Shown one piece after another: positions 12,951 to 25,052 of a DNA stretch of 64,000 bases. Source of the DNA: Sequoia sempervirens (taxonomy: Eukaryota > Streptophyta > Pinopsida > Cupressales > Cupressaceae); the NCBI GenBank assembly GCA_007258455.2, contig VDFB02000003.1, forward strand, positions 45,635,889 to 45,699,888. Direction: 5' to 3'. The position numbers and the translations under genes are program-made. The notes below the pieces were generated by a model, which was not told where the DNA came from, made no database searches, and saw only the letters and a program-made list of their open reading frames with translations. Every line of letters starts with the position of its first letter. Within the stretch, counting starts at the first letter, position 1.

Positions 12951-14389
12951 GTTTTTTTGTGGTGGTTCATTTATGATTACCGCTTCGATCCTGAGTCCTA
13001 ACCTACTTCATATTATTGAAAATTGGTTCACACATGTGAACTAGTGTATATTCTCGGCACTTCTCTATTTTGGCTCATAATTGCTTTGCGTTTTTGATAG
13101 AAAGAGCTAGATTGGAGTAGAGGGTTGAAGACCAAATTGGAGCTTGCGGATTTCTTGTCGAGCACTGTTGATTTTGGCATCATGATTTTTGAGGTAGGTA
13201 TTTTCTGGTTTTTCTCTTCCTATTTTTCTTGTTTTTGTATGTTTACTTGTTCATTTTCTTGTTGGTTCACTTGTTTCTTTCATTTCTTATTTATGTGTGT
13301 TTTCTTTTGCTTGTTTCATGTTTTCCTTGAACCTTCTAGTTCGTTGGCGTCCCTTTACTTTTGGGTTTTCTCTATTTTCATTTTTCTTATTGTTTGCATT
13401 GTGTTTTGTGTGTGGGTTTCTTGTTTGCACTGTGCCCTAGTTCATCTAGGGTTTCTATACCATTGGTTTGACCCTGCTTGAAGTTTCAAAAAATATTTAA
13501 TTTATCGACTATTGCCAGTCTAAGTCTCAACCCTATGCTTCTCTGCATTCAATCTTTGAAATGAATGGAAATATGGTTAAGCATTTAAATCAATCTTTAT
13601 TATGGTTTTGGTATTTTGAAATTGTCCTGATCCCAATCCTAGGGGGCTATTTGAAAATTTTGAAAATTCGCTAAGTTACCCTCATGTTTGACTATGTTTT
13701 GATTCTGATCACCACATTGCTTACAAGATCGGGTTTCAGAATTGAACCTTAGTTATGCACCATTATATGATCAAGGTCCTAACATTGTTCCAAATTTAAT
13801 TTCTAACCTTTGGTTGGAATTAGACTTCAAAATTTTACCTTAATTTGTTCGAAGTGTTTGTGAAAATGTTAGGTTTCAACTGATTCCAATCCTTTCATTG
13901 CTTTTAGGATCAGACTTCAGAAGAGAACTAAACCCTTGACACAAAATTGAGTTTTGATGCTAAGTGTCAAACTGATTCTAATTTCCAACTACACTATGGG
14001 ATCAAATCCTAGGACATAACTTGAACCTTTCACCAACGCAAGTTCCTGATCCAAGTGACTTCCCGATCCTGACTTTCAACACACCTTTTTGCAGAGTTAA
14101 GTTCTTTAAATTTTAGCCCAATTTCGATGTCGAATAGTATGGTATGGATGTTGTGTGAAGATCATGTTCAAATGTTTATTGATCCTAACTTTTGAAAAAT
14201 TTCACTTTTAAGCCTAAAATGATTGAGTTCTTGGTTTTTCCCTGAACTTGAAGCCCGAAAACATGGAACTAACTTGTAAAATGGTAATTCTTCGTAATGT
14301 ATGAGGGATTAATATGGATTCTTATGATAAATTTTCTCCTCACATTTGTTCACTTTTTTTGTTGAATATCACTATTGTAGGTTTAACAA
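12951..14389. other. Non-coding T-rich region with scattered array units
   Basis: T-rich sequence. The 118-codon open frame at 13125-13481 is Phe/Cys/Leu-rich low-complexity translation of T-rich DNA and is not supported as a gene. Weak copies of the 105-bp array unit occur from about 13,640 to 14,090. The DNA becomes A-rich and codon-like at 14,390. Confidence 0.5.
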
Positions 14390-15458
14390 ATGTTTGATTC
14401 AAAGGAGGAAATTACAGCTGAAGAGGTACCAAAGGAAACTAAGGCTAAGAGATTGAGACTAGAGAAAATTCCCATCACTATGAAGTATAAATTTGAAGGA
14501 GATCCAATGCCATCAAAATTTGGGTCAGAGGTCATGAAAATCACTAACACTTTGGTTGGTCACATTTACTTACAACAATTTCATGCTGATACATTTTCTA
14601 AAGAGGCTATTCCAAGAGCTAAGAGGATTGAAAATTCTAGGTTGGCACATGTGGCCAAAATTCCTATAGCAGTAACAATTCCTAGAGTTCATAGTAGTTG
14701 TTGCACAAGAATATAATATAATTCAAAGAAAGTGCATTGATTCATGGGGAAATCATATCACAGACTTAACTCCAGGAATGATAAGATTGGTGTTTGACCC
14801 ACCTCCTCACCCTAACCTTAAGATCATGTCGGAGGTTGATGCATTGGCATGATGGGAAGGTGATGAAGAAGGAAATAAAAGATATATCAACAAGAGGTGG
14901 TTGAAAACATAAAAGAAATCAACAAAGAAAATACCACCCAATCCTAAAAGATTTGATTTCTCTGGAGATGTAGGGGATATCATTACATTGTAGGGAATTC
15001 AGGAAGGAATATTCCCATGCATTTGAGAATTGGATGTTCTCATTTATTCAAATGATTCTATATGAACAACAATATTTGGATTGGGGGCAGCTGATATTCG
15101 ACAATATTCATAATTAGATGATCAAAGTCAAGGAAACCAAGGCATTTTACATGTCTTCCTATGCAATCTACTATGTTGCATGAATGGGAAGGTTTCCTTG
15201 TTTGAATATTGTGGGAGTAATTTGAGAGAATTCGGGAGAGAAGAAGGTATAGGAGTATTATGATTAGTTGGAGCTTAAGGCATCAAAAAGCCATATCAAA
15301 AGAGTGAATGATGCATTTCTAGATGTAGTCATCAACTAGATTATAGGAGATTTCAGATTTAGATTGTCTAGGTAAGCAATTAGAAGGGATAGCCAGCGGA
15401 GCTATGAGAAGAATTCCCTTTCGTGTCACACGCACACGAAACGGTCTCATCATGATTG
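14390..15458 (+). pseudogene. Decayed ORF, N-terminal part (retroelement-like, unnamed family)
   Basis: The first frame opens with Met at 14390 (108 codons, basic/acidic mix, MFDSKEEITAEEVPKE start). It shifts near 14,700 and continues through several stops. A stretch near 15,000-15,350 reads as a coherent hydrophobic and helical protein (YLDWGQLIFDNIHN, KETKAFYMSSYAIYYVA, KASKSHIKRVNDAFLDVV). The protein is broken at about 15,459 by the inserted cytochrome b copy and resumes near 16,335. The family is not named here. It resembles in style the extra ORF of E2 and the ORFs at 46.4-48.0 and 56.6-60.4 kb. An element-borne protein is more likely than a host gene. Confidence 0.5.
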
Positions 15459-16280
15459 TGAGGTTTGTATTATGCGAGTTATGACAGTCCTAGGGAATTC
15501 GTTTGGTGCCTCAGAGTTGTCATCTCCCCGTTAATGATTGTGACTGCTTCTACAGGACATGCACTACCTCGGGGTCAAATGAGCTTTCGGGGAGCTACAG
15601 TAATTACAAGCTCAGCTAGCGCCATACCCGTAGTGGGAGATACGATCGTGACTTGGCCGTGGGGTGGTTTCCCCGTGGACAATGCCACCTTAAATCGTTT
15701 CTTTAGTCCTCATCATCCACTCCCTTTTATTCCAGTAGGCGCCAGTCCTCATCATCCATTGGGTGTGCATTCAAAGATGGATAAAATCGCTTCTTATCCC
15801 TATTCTTACGCGAAGGATCTAGTAGGTCGGGTAGCTTCCGCTATCTTCTTTTCCATTTGGATTTCTTGTGCTCCTAATGTATTGGGGCATCCCGACAATT
15901 ATATACCCGCTAATCCGATGGCCACCCCGCCTCATATTGTGCCGGAATGGTATTTCCCACCAATCTATGCCATTCCTCGCAGTATACCCGACAAATTAGG
16001 AGGTGTAGCCGCAATAGCACTCGTTTTTCCACCGCTGTTGGCTCTCCCTTTTATGAAAAGTTCGTATGTTCGTAGCTCAAGTTCTCGCCCGATCTACCAG
16101 AAACTCTTTCGGTTTTTCCTGGCGGATTGCTTACTATCAGGTCGGATCGGATGTGAACCCGTGGAGGCACCATATGTGACTATTGGACAAATTCCTTCAG
16201 TAGCTTTCTTCTTGTTCTTTCCCTAACGCCCATTCTGGGACGAGTTGGAAAGAGAATGACCGATTATTACACCAATCACT
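15459..16280 (+). pseudogene. cob: Nuclear copy of mitochondrial cytochrome b (NUMT), partial
   Basis: The open frame at 15465-16226 (253 residues) aligns throughout with plant mitochondrial apocytochrome b from the GLYYASY-SPREF region (about residue 115) to VAFFLFF near the end. Landmarks are GATVITS-ASAIPVVGDTIVTW, NATLNRFFS-HH, MDKIA, the PEWYF quinol-site motif, and VRSSS-RPIYQ. Many positions keep pre-edited codons: PRGQ for PWGQ, LVGR for LVGW, and Pro for Leu in HHPLPFIPVGAS. This marks a DNA-level transfer and not a spliced/edited cDNA. An 11-residue in-frame deletion after VGAS removes the segment with the second haem-bH ligand His (normally ...HQYGSNNP). A one-base deletion near 16,222 gives a TAA before the ITPILGRVG region, which is still readable in another frame. 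The missing start and haem ligands make it non-functional. Confidence 0.95.
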
Positions 16281-16334
16281 TACAATTCGAGGGCATCGAC
16301 CGCCGAACTATCTCCAACGAACAGTATACCCAAC

Positions 16335-18226
16335 CACGAAGACAACTCAAGAAGGTACTTCTGCTACACACCTACTAGTCACAAAAGCAACTAAAGAAGG
16401 TTCATCTGTTATTCCTTCAACCACAAAAATTGCAGTAATTCAACAAAAGGAGGCCCCAATAATTGATGTAACAGAATTAGTAGTCCCCTCAGACTTTGAC
16501 GAAACTCCTTCCCATGATGAAGGAAAAGGGGTAGATGAAGAATATTATGAGGAAGAGGATGTAGGTTCCAAAGAAGGGCACCTTTGGAATGAAGCGGGAT
16601 TGAATGATGTCCTAACAGAGGAGGAACAAAAGGAAATCATGGAAAGTGCCAAAAGGAAAGATGTTGAAGACTTAGCTACAAAAGAAGAAGATTGTGCAAA
16701 GGAGCTCGAACAACAAAAGAAAGATGAAGAGGAAGCTCAGATAAAGGAGCTTGAGCAAAAATAAAAGGATGAAGAAGAGGCTTTATAGAAGGAGTTGGAG
16801 ATGAAAAAGATAGCTGAAATAAAGGCTCAAAATGAAAGGATTGAAAAAGAAAGGTTGTTGAAAGAGAAGGAGGGGGCTATAAAAGACAAGAGAGGATAGA
16901 GGAAGAAAATTCTTAGCAACATAAAGGGTTAACAACACCTCTGAATACACAATGTTAACACCTCAACCAAGTGCTCCTATGTGGTTAAAGTTAAATCTAG
17001 AGAAAAAAAAATAGGTTCAAGCTCAACCAATGAGATGTAATGATATGGTGAAAGAAGTGGATAGGGTGAAACCTAAGAAGAAACCAAAAGCCATTCACTC
17101 CACAAAGCCTACTGATGATGAGGAATTGGTGGCAGATATTGTGACTCCAATAGTTGACAGGGATGATAGGGAGTTACAAGAATTCAATTATCAAATCAGT
17201 ACTGTTAATTTGGACAAGTAGATGAGGACTCAACAAATAAACCTCATTGATATTGTGGCTAACACAAAGTCAAGAATGATTAAGGAAAAACAAGCCAAGG
17301 ATGAGCTCAAAGCTCGGGTAGGGCACATCAAAATATTTTTGAAGGAGCTAACCACATCTACTTTTGAATAGCTAACATGATTAGAAGTAATTGTATTAAT
17401 GAGTCATAAAGAAGTTGATGAGTTCAGTGAGATGAAAAGAAAAGCTCAAATGTTTGATAATTGCATTGGTATTCTTAAAACAGAAATAGAGGAGCTTTTC
17501 ACTGTGGGTTGTAAGTGTTATACTGAGGTATGTGAGCTGATCAAGACTCTAGAAAAGTATACTCAAAAGTTATGGGAAAAAGAAGATAAGAATGAAGAAT
17601 AATAACAAAAATTTAGGGTTATAAACAAGCTTCCCAAGGGAGACATAATTGGACATGGTATCTTGGAGGATCAATATTTATGTTTTATTGATAATTCTAT
17701 GAACATACTAATCTTTCGATCAAAAATTCTTATGGAACATAGAAGAATTTTACTCCAAGCTCAACGAGATATGTTTGATCAAGCAAAGGTGTTTAGAGGA
17801 ATTGTTGATGATATAACCAATAAAGAGGTTTCATTAGGTCCTAATTTGGTGTCTCTACAAGAGATAAAAGATCAATGGAGCAACCAATTTGAAAAGGAAG
17901 CATATAATGCTGAAGGGACTCTTTTGGACAAATTGATGGAGATTAGGTTTAGTGTACAAGATGCTGCGAAGGACATTAGCCGACTACATGATATGTTTAA
18001 TGCAACCTCCAAAGAATTTGAAAGAGAAATGTTCAAGGTTGAATGGATTCATGGACCTGATGAGGAGGCCTTGGAGCAAAACTTTAGCAATTTTGAAGAG
18101 TATCTCAAATAGGTTAAGGTGACCAAGTGAGCAGAAGATATTCTATTTTTGAAACATAATCTGGTCAACAAAAGTCAAACTTTCAAGTGTCACATTAAAA
18201 AACAATTAAACTCCAAATAATTTTTT
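16335..18226 (+). pseudogene. Decayed ORF, C-terminal coiled-coil part
   Basis: Resumes after the cytochrome b insert. From 16,335 it reads as an acidic linker (EEYYEEEDVG), then a long Glu/Lys/Gln-rich coiled coil (KELEQQKKDEEEAQIKELEQ region, 16,690-16,900) with TAA and TAG interruptions. Shorter open segments follow at 17030-17221, 17399-17602 and 17663-18112. The last (149 residues) is helical with LLQAQRDMFDQAKVFRGIVD and a heptad-like pattern, and ends in EEYLK. A few more coherent codons reach about 18,226. Role unknown; the order globular region then coiled coil matches the three other long decayed ORFs of the window. Confidence 0.5.
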
Positions 18227-19560
18227 GACATCATAGGAAAGAGGCATCCCTTCTCACATTAATAGTGTTGACAAAATGAAGACTCCAGTTCAATTGGGCA
18301 TCCCAATAATTGTGGATTGGGCCCCTTTTTTGTGGATCTAGGATATTTTTGGAGGAGATTACAATGTTTTATTTTTCTATTAATTAGAGAATTCTCCTCA
18401 TTGTAAAGGTTGGAAAATTGAAGTTAGATTTGTAGCCTAAGCCATATTTTTAGAGATTTTATGCAAACAATTAGACATTTTTATAGCTTTATGGAAATAG
18501 TTAAATTTCAGAAATTTCTTAGTTTAACGATGGTGTCAATAGACAATGATTTTATGTACACCAATGGATTTTGATGTACGTAAATGCTTATTAATTGATG
18601 AAAATTAATAGAAGAGGCCAAATTTAAAACCATCTGTTGCATTATTTGTGAATGGAATTCTCTCATTGTTTGTTGATCTACAGAGTTCTGTGGTAAGTTA
18701 ATAATGTTTGTTATTCAATTGATTCCAAAATAAATGAGTTGCAAGTATGTTTATTAAATCTGCACTGTCAATGGGTATAATTGTATGAATTCTTGTGAGT
18801 TATTCCATTCATTTTTTTTATAATTTATGAAATGCTTGTTACAAAAGTTGTATGTCTAAATTTGGAAAAATGTTTATTCACATTTTCCTGTTCCTAAAAT
18901 TGTGATCTATCATTTATTGTTTATTTAAAACCCCCCCTATTAGGATATTTCAAGATAATCAGTTTCTTACTTTTTACTAGCAAATGCCCCTTGAATATTA
19001 CAATTACATTGACCATTGAGTGAAAAAATCACAGTTGAGAACCATCTGGCAAGACCTTGGAAGATAAATTATTTGATATTAGTTATCTTTTTTAGGAGAA
19101 GTAGGATACAATTATTTTGCTTAATGTTTTGTTGTGTTATTTTGACCATGAGCAGGTTTGATGCACCAATATTTAGATTTTTTTCTTCCTTGCTCACTAT
19201 AGCATAGAGAAACAATAGAAATTATGAAGATCAAGTACACAAGTCTTAGATTCACTTAAATTCTACATCAGATGAACATAAGGGTTAACAAATACTAGAA
19301 GGGACAGAAATCCATACTTAATTTCTGCAACCAAAATTTACACGATATTAAACATGTAGAAACAACAAGCACCCATTCACAATTAAAGGTGACAAGTCAC
19401 ACGACATGCAAATGATAGAGAGAAATAATGTAATGAAGGAAATTTCTACTAATCTAAGGCTTGAAGCTAGTTATAGTTACAAAAATGTAAAAAAAATCAT
19501 AAGTTTGCTAAAGAACCAAAAGGAAGAACCCCTACAAATGAGAATCAAGCTTCCTTTTAA
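18227..19560. other. Non-coding between decayed ORF and element E3
   Basis: AT-rich, with no coherent reading frame beyond chance. The 63-codon frame at 19016 is not supported. It could include the untranslated 3' part and LTR of the element that carried the preceding ORF, but no matching terminal repeat was found in the window. Confidence 0.5.
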
Positions 19561-19565
19561 AGATC

Positions 19566-20378
19566 TAGTGCAATCACAGTAGGAGGGTTCCAGAAGGAAT
19601 AGTCTGGATCGTGTAGCAATGAGTCAACACAACATAATTAACATAGAGTACTAATGCAAAAACAAGAATCTTCATTAACATAGAATACTTACATACAACA
19701 TTGGCCACACAGGTGAGCATCTAGGATCACAACCTTGCCTTAGAGGCTTACAACACACAACAAGCCTTCTTACATGGCCCCAAAGGGTTGTTGCGAAAAT
19801 AAGAACCTACAAATAAGAACTAAATTAAGTACTAATGGTTGATGATTGAGTCCCTAATGACATCCCCTTAAATGATTACAATGCTCATATATATGCTTCT
19901 CAAGCTCCCAAATAGGTTCGCATCAGCCACAATTGTTAATAACCTAATAAAAGATCAAACATCAAGGTCAACCTCAAAAAATGAGTAGATAACTCCACAT
20001 AAGAAGATGTAACTTGTGGATCCCCAAGATAGGTCCCAATGAACCCAAGATGCTATAATGATATTTCATTTAGGTCTTCATGCTTTTGGAAATAGGTTTG
20101 CACTAAGGAACTAAGTCAGGTCGGCCCAAATGCTCTGTCTAGAAAATATAGTAAAATTTTGAGAGTGACAACTTTTAATAGGCAAGTGAAAATGACCTGA
20201 AATTTGGATATGGGATAGATGTCCATGTATAGATGTTATATCATGTGCCATGAGCTAAGAAATGATAATGCAGTGAAATGGAAAGTGAACAAGTGAAACT
20301 TCTATTGAATGCAATTCAAGAAAAGAACTATTTTTGGTTGATGCAAGATTGCTTTACAACAAGGATGCTCCTGCATCA
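19566..20378 (-). repeat. E3 3' LTR
   Basis: Matches 25053-25805 plus 27409-27468. On the + strand it starts TAGTGCAATCACAG (the partner starts TGGCATAGTCATAG) and ends GATGCTCCTGCATCA. The G-to-A change at the terminal TG fits decay. Confidence 0.9.
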
Positions 20379-20409
20379 GACACCTAGGGTTGGAAGAAAA
20401 GTAAGTTCC

Positions 20410-21740
20410 TCACTTTCCAGGGCTAAGAGGAAAACCAAAATGGTCCACCTCAGCCTGAGATATCCATGATGAATCCTCTACTAGTCTTCCCTTCCACTTC
20501 ACAAGGTATTATTTTTACTACTTTCTCCTAGTGTTCCTTGTTGTTATGGTATCCAAGATCTACTCAGCCTCTTCTAATTCTTGATGTGGTAACTACTCCT
20601 CCAAATCAACTTCATCACTATTTCCACTTGACTCTCCTTCATAAAACTCATATATGTCTACAACATTAAATATAGGTGATATACCCATTGTCTCAAATAA
20701 TTCTACTTCATATGCATTTCCATAATCAAATTTCCTTAGAATCTTACATGGTTCAAACTTCCCCATCTTTAATTTTTTGTAGGTGCTAACTAGAAATATC
20801 TCCTTCCTCAGATATACTAGTACTTCATCTCCAACAACAAATTCCTTAGGTCTCTGGTGCTCATTTTCCTTCCCCTAATACTTGTTATTCAAGTCCTCCA
20901 AATGTTTTTAGACTTGTTTATGGAATGTGTCCATGAAATTTGCAAACTCTTCTACTTCTACACTCCTTTTTCTTTTCATATTGATGTCTCTTAACTCTAC
21001 AACACCTCTGGGACATGCTCTTGTCACAATCTGAAATGGTGTCTTCCCTGTGCTCTGATTAATTGAATTATTATAGGAAAACTTTTCTTGTGGTAGAACT
21101 ATATTCCAATTACCTATCTTATTTGTGACCAAACATCTCAACAAGTTACCCAAGCTTCTATTTACCACTTTTGTTTTTCCATCTGTTCATGGGTGATATG
21201 CTAAACTAAACTTCAGCTCTATCTTCATCTTCTTCCATATTGTTCTCCAAAAGTATCCAAAAAATTTGGTGTCTCTATCTAAAACTATACTCTTTGGTAC
21301 TCCATGCAATCTCACAATCTCCTTGAAAAAATAAATTAGCCAAATGCACAACATCATTAGTCTTCTAACAAGGAATAATATGTGTCATTTTAGAAAATTT
21401 GTGCACAACTACCATTATTGAATCATGTCCTCTATGTGTTCTAGGTAATCTCAATATAAATCCATGCTCAAATCTTCCAAAGGTCTCTCCAGTACTGTCA
21501 AAGGTTTATACAATCCAATATTCTAACTACTCCCTTTTGCAACTGGACAAATCCTGCAATTCTAAACATACTTCCTTAGATCCTTATATATTTGCAGCTA
21601 AAAATAAGGTTCACTCACCAAAGCTATTATCTTATCCACTTCAAAATGTCATGCTAAACCTCCACTATGGTTTTCCTTAATCAAAAAATTCTCTTATTGA
21701 ACTCCTTGGAATGCAAAACTGATTTCCTTTGAAAAAAATT
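20410..21740 (-). pseudogene. E3 integrase and chromodomain remnant
   Basis: Read on the minus strand, 21,740 to 20,410. An open segment at 20908-21168 holds the end of the integrase core (VVNRSLGNLLRCLVTNKIGNW) and the KTPFQIV motif. Just upstream, AYHP-TDGKTKVVNR replaces the usual TDGQTEVVNR, so the third catalytic residue (Glu) is Lys. Further on come the KEFVVGDEVLVYLRKE barrel segment and KFEPCKILRKFDYGNAYEVEL. At about 20,410-20,530 lies a chromodomain: YLVKWKGRLVEDSSW, then WISQAEVDHF. Chromodomains direct chromovirus integration to particular chromatin. Several stops lie in frame. Confidence 0.85.
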
Positions 21741-23180
21741 CCTTCCTAAATGAAGTAGTCCAACCATTGGCTTTGGGATGTTACAGCGGGTTCCTTACAT
21801 GCTTTCCATGCTTCACCAAAATCTGCATCTTCTTCATATGTATGTTTCAACTCCTCAAATCCCAATACTTGTACTCTCATTTCTGTCAACAAATTCTTTC
21901 TCCTACTCAGTGCATCTACAACTTTATTTGAGTTTCCACTCCTATGCTTCAACACAATTGTGTAACTCTAGAATAACTCAACCCATCTCATATGTCTCTA
22001 ATTGAACTTTCGTTGACTGTTCAAATACTAAAAAGCTTGATGATCTGTATATAACAAAAAATCCTTAGGTAGTAAGTAATGTCTTCACTTCTTCAAAGAT
22101 TGAATTATGGCATAAAATTCCTAATCATAAAATAATTTTCTCGAATCATTCAAATTCTCACTAAAATAGGCTATAGGTATTTCTTTTTGGCTCAATACTG
22201 CTCCTATTGCATTTCCACTTGCATCACAATCAACTTGAAATACTTTATCAAAATTAAGTAGTGCTAACACTGGATTCTCTGTCACCTTTTGCTTCAATAG
22301 TTCAAAACTATTTTGTGCTCTAGTTGTCCACTTGAAATCCTTCTTGTCTCCTCTCATTGTCTCCATCATGGGGTTACAAACATTACTGAAACTTTTGATA
22401 AACTTTTGGTAAAACTAGCTAGTCCATGGAATGATCTTCCTTCTCCAATATTTACTGGTGTAGGCCAATCTAAGATTGCTTTCACTTTATCCGAATCCAT
22501 TTTCAGTCCTTTAGCAAAAATAACAAATCCAAGATACATGCGAACTTTGTTTTTATGAAACTACACTTCTTGATATTTATTAGTAACTTCTCTTCTCTCA
22601 ACTTTTGTAATACTTTCCTAAGGTGCAATACTTTCCTAAGGTGCAACAAATGTTCTTCTCTAGTTTTACTAAAAATTAGAATACCATCCAAGTAAACTAT
22701 GACAAACTTACCCAAGAATTTCTTTAATACCTCATTCATCAATCTCATGAAAGTGCTTGGTTCATTGGTCAATCCAAAAGGCATCACTAACCACTTATAT
22801 AATCCTTCATTTGTCTTAAATGCAGTCTTCCATTCATCTCCTTCCCTAATCCTGATTTGATGGTATCCACTCTTGAGATCAATCTTTTTGAAATACCTTG
22901 CTCCACTCAAACAATCCATAGTGTCATCCATCCTTGGCAATGGAAATTGGTACTTGGTAGTGGTCCTATTAATTGCTCTTGATTTTGTACACATTCTCCA
23001 CTCTCCATCTTTCTTTGGTGTAAGCACAACAGGTACCACACATGGGCTCAAACTTTCTCTAATCAATCCTTTCTTCAACAACTCCTGTATTTTCCAGTTC
23101 AACTCTACATTCTCTACTAGTGTCATTCTATGTGCTTCTTTTTTTGGAAAACTGGCTCCCATTATTATATCTATCTAATG
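21741..23180 (-). pseudogene. E3 reverse transcriptase and RNase H remnant
   Basis: RT lies in the open segment 22503-23162 (219 residues): [73 protein letters not shown]. The catalytic YLDD reads YLDG, so one metal-binding Asp is lost. A six-residue tandem duplication (LRKVLH) follows. RT thumb and RNase H follow at 22121-22369 (FQVDCDASGNAIGAVLSQ, IAYFSE) and 21746-21955 (HRSGNSNKVVDALSRR). The frames are separated by shifts and stops. Confidence 0.93.
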
Positions 23181-23990
23181 GCTAATGCTCCATAACTCTA
23201 GTAAACCATCTAGAATATTGTCTGAGATGATGTCTTTATACTTTTCCAACAACTTTGCAACTTCTTCACTCTCTTCAGTGGTATTTTCTATCTTCGGGCC
23301 ATTTATTTTCTTTGGAATCAATACAAAACACATGTTTTCATTCCTCAAACCATCAAGAAAATTTCTTCCATGTACCAATCATAGTCTAGTAGTTTTACAA
23401 AACTTACTCTTATCTTCCTCTTCTAAAGGTATCAACTTGATTCTTCTTCCATTTGATGTCATAATGTAGCTATTCCTTCTTCCATCATGAACAACTTTCC
23501 TATCATATTTCCATGTCCTTCCTAATAGTATATGGCAAGCATCCATAGGCATAACATCACACAATACTTCATCCCTATATGATCCAATATGAAATTTCAC
23601 CAAACATTGCTCATTTATCAGTACTACCAATATCAATGATAACTTTGCATACCTTTCCTTTGAACTTGTATCGGGTTTTGAATAGACTTTTCCTTTGTGG
23701 AGATTCTTTAGTCACATATTAATGCCTCAAAGCTCTCCTCATCACCAATGATTCACATTTCTCTGGTTTCCTAATTGAATTAGGGGATTCAACAAGCTCC
23801 TCTTCCATATATGTTGTTCTTTTGAGATGGTTTGAATTATTTCTGGTATTCTCCTAATGACACTCAAAAGCTCTATGTCCTTCTCCTCCACACTTGAAAA
23901 AAGTTCCTCTGAATGGTCTTCTCTCATATCTTCCATCTTTCTGGTATGAATTGTTACTCCCTCTACATCCATGGTATGAATTTATATCCT
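23181..23990 (-). pseudogene. E3 protease and zinc-knuckle remnant
   Basis: The open segment 23379-23636 carries the C-terminal protease region typical of chromoviruses (VMPMDACHILLGRTWKYDRK, VVHDGRRNSY). Upstream the active site reads IIDIGST where IIDSGST is usual, so the DSG triad is broken. At about 23,860-23,900 a zinc knuckle can be read as FFKCGGEGHRAFEC, with Phe in place of the first Cys. Segment 23175-23378 is the linker before RT (KYKDIISDNILDGL). Confidence 0.8.
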
Positions 23991-24980
23991 TCACCTCACT
24001 CTAGTAGGTTTTTGCATCTTTGTTCTACTCTATGTAGGGTTTTATTTCTTTATATTAGGATCCAATCTTCTGAAATCTTCCTTTTGCACTTCTTTGTCAT
24101 TCAAATTTATTTCCCAGCTTCTCCTCCACTTTCAATTCCATTTGGTATGCTTCTTCAACTAATGCCATTTTCACTAGGCTTAATTCTTTTCGAATGATTG
24201 TTCACAGTCCATTGTTCATAGTCCATTGATATATCTTGCAACCTTTTCTTTGCTTGCTTCACTATGACCAATTCTTATTATTATCTTGTAGAATTATTTC
24301 ATGCATTCCTTCATAGTCAAATCTTTTTGTCTCAGATTCTGCAATATTTTTAGAATTCCAGTTCATAGTCAACTAGTATGAATTGATTCTTTAATTTTGT
24401 TACTATTCTATCCCATTTGATGATTCTTTCCTTACCTCTTCTATTCCTATCCAATTAGACTTCTTTCCACCATAATGTGGTGTGACCTTTCAACTTTTTT
24501 TTTGCAAACCTAACTCTTTCTGGATCTTCAATTTCTTCATATTCAAAGTATTCCTCCATTTCATTGATCCATTCAATCAATTCTTCAAGATTCTAATTTT
24601 TGTTGTAATTTTGAATTTCAACTCTAGGTATTTTCCCAATCATTGATATCACTTTCAAAATTTTCACCTGCTTTGATTCTTCTTCTTCTTCGCCTAGGGC
24701 TTCTACAATTGGATTTGCATGATCTGCTTTGTCATCACTTTCTTCATTCTGCCTAGGGTTTAGGCCTCACCTTTTGTCTTCTTCAACAACATCTAATCGA
24801 ACTCACATTTCATGCATCATTTCCAACATTTCATCCATTCTTCCAACAACATTCACCATAGTGGGTAATCTCCTTGGTAGCATATCTCTCCTCGAAATGG
24901 TGCAACTTCCTCAATTCGATGATCTAGCTACACAGGTTTCAATTGCCTCACAATCGATGATCAGTTGAAAAAAAATATAG
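23991..24980 (-). pseudogene. E3 gag remnant
   Basis: Lies between the primer site and the zinc knuckle, where gag belongs. No long open frame remains, but minus-strand translation is rich in charged residues and the Glu/Glu-rich stretch near 24,680 is typical of chromovirus gag N-termini. The assignment is by position rather than by motif. Confidence 0.5.
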
Positions 24981-25030
24981 TTTTCCTCAAGTTGGTGATT
25001 TTTTCACCACTAGGAATGCCTTTAGGATTT

Positions 25031-25050
25031 GAAACCCGGCTTTAATACCA
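25031..25050 (-). other. E3 primer-binding site (initiator tRNA-Met)
   Basis: On the minus strand TGGTATTAAAGCCGGGTTTC lies 2 nt inside the 5' LTR. It starts with TGGTAT and matches the TGGTATCAGAGC site of initiator Met tRNA with a few changes. Confidence 0.8.
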
Positions 25051-25052
25051 CT

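Noticed and set aside
13125..13481. 118-codon Phe/Cys-rich frame that looks like a membrane protein.
   Set aside because: Low-complexity translation of T-rich DNA; no conserved motif.
15465..16226. Functional cytochrome b gene.
   Set aside because: It lacks the first third and the bH haem His, keeps unedited codons, has a frame shift near the end, and lies within nuclear retroelement DNA.
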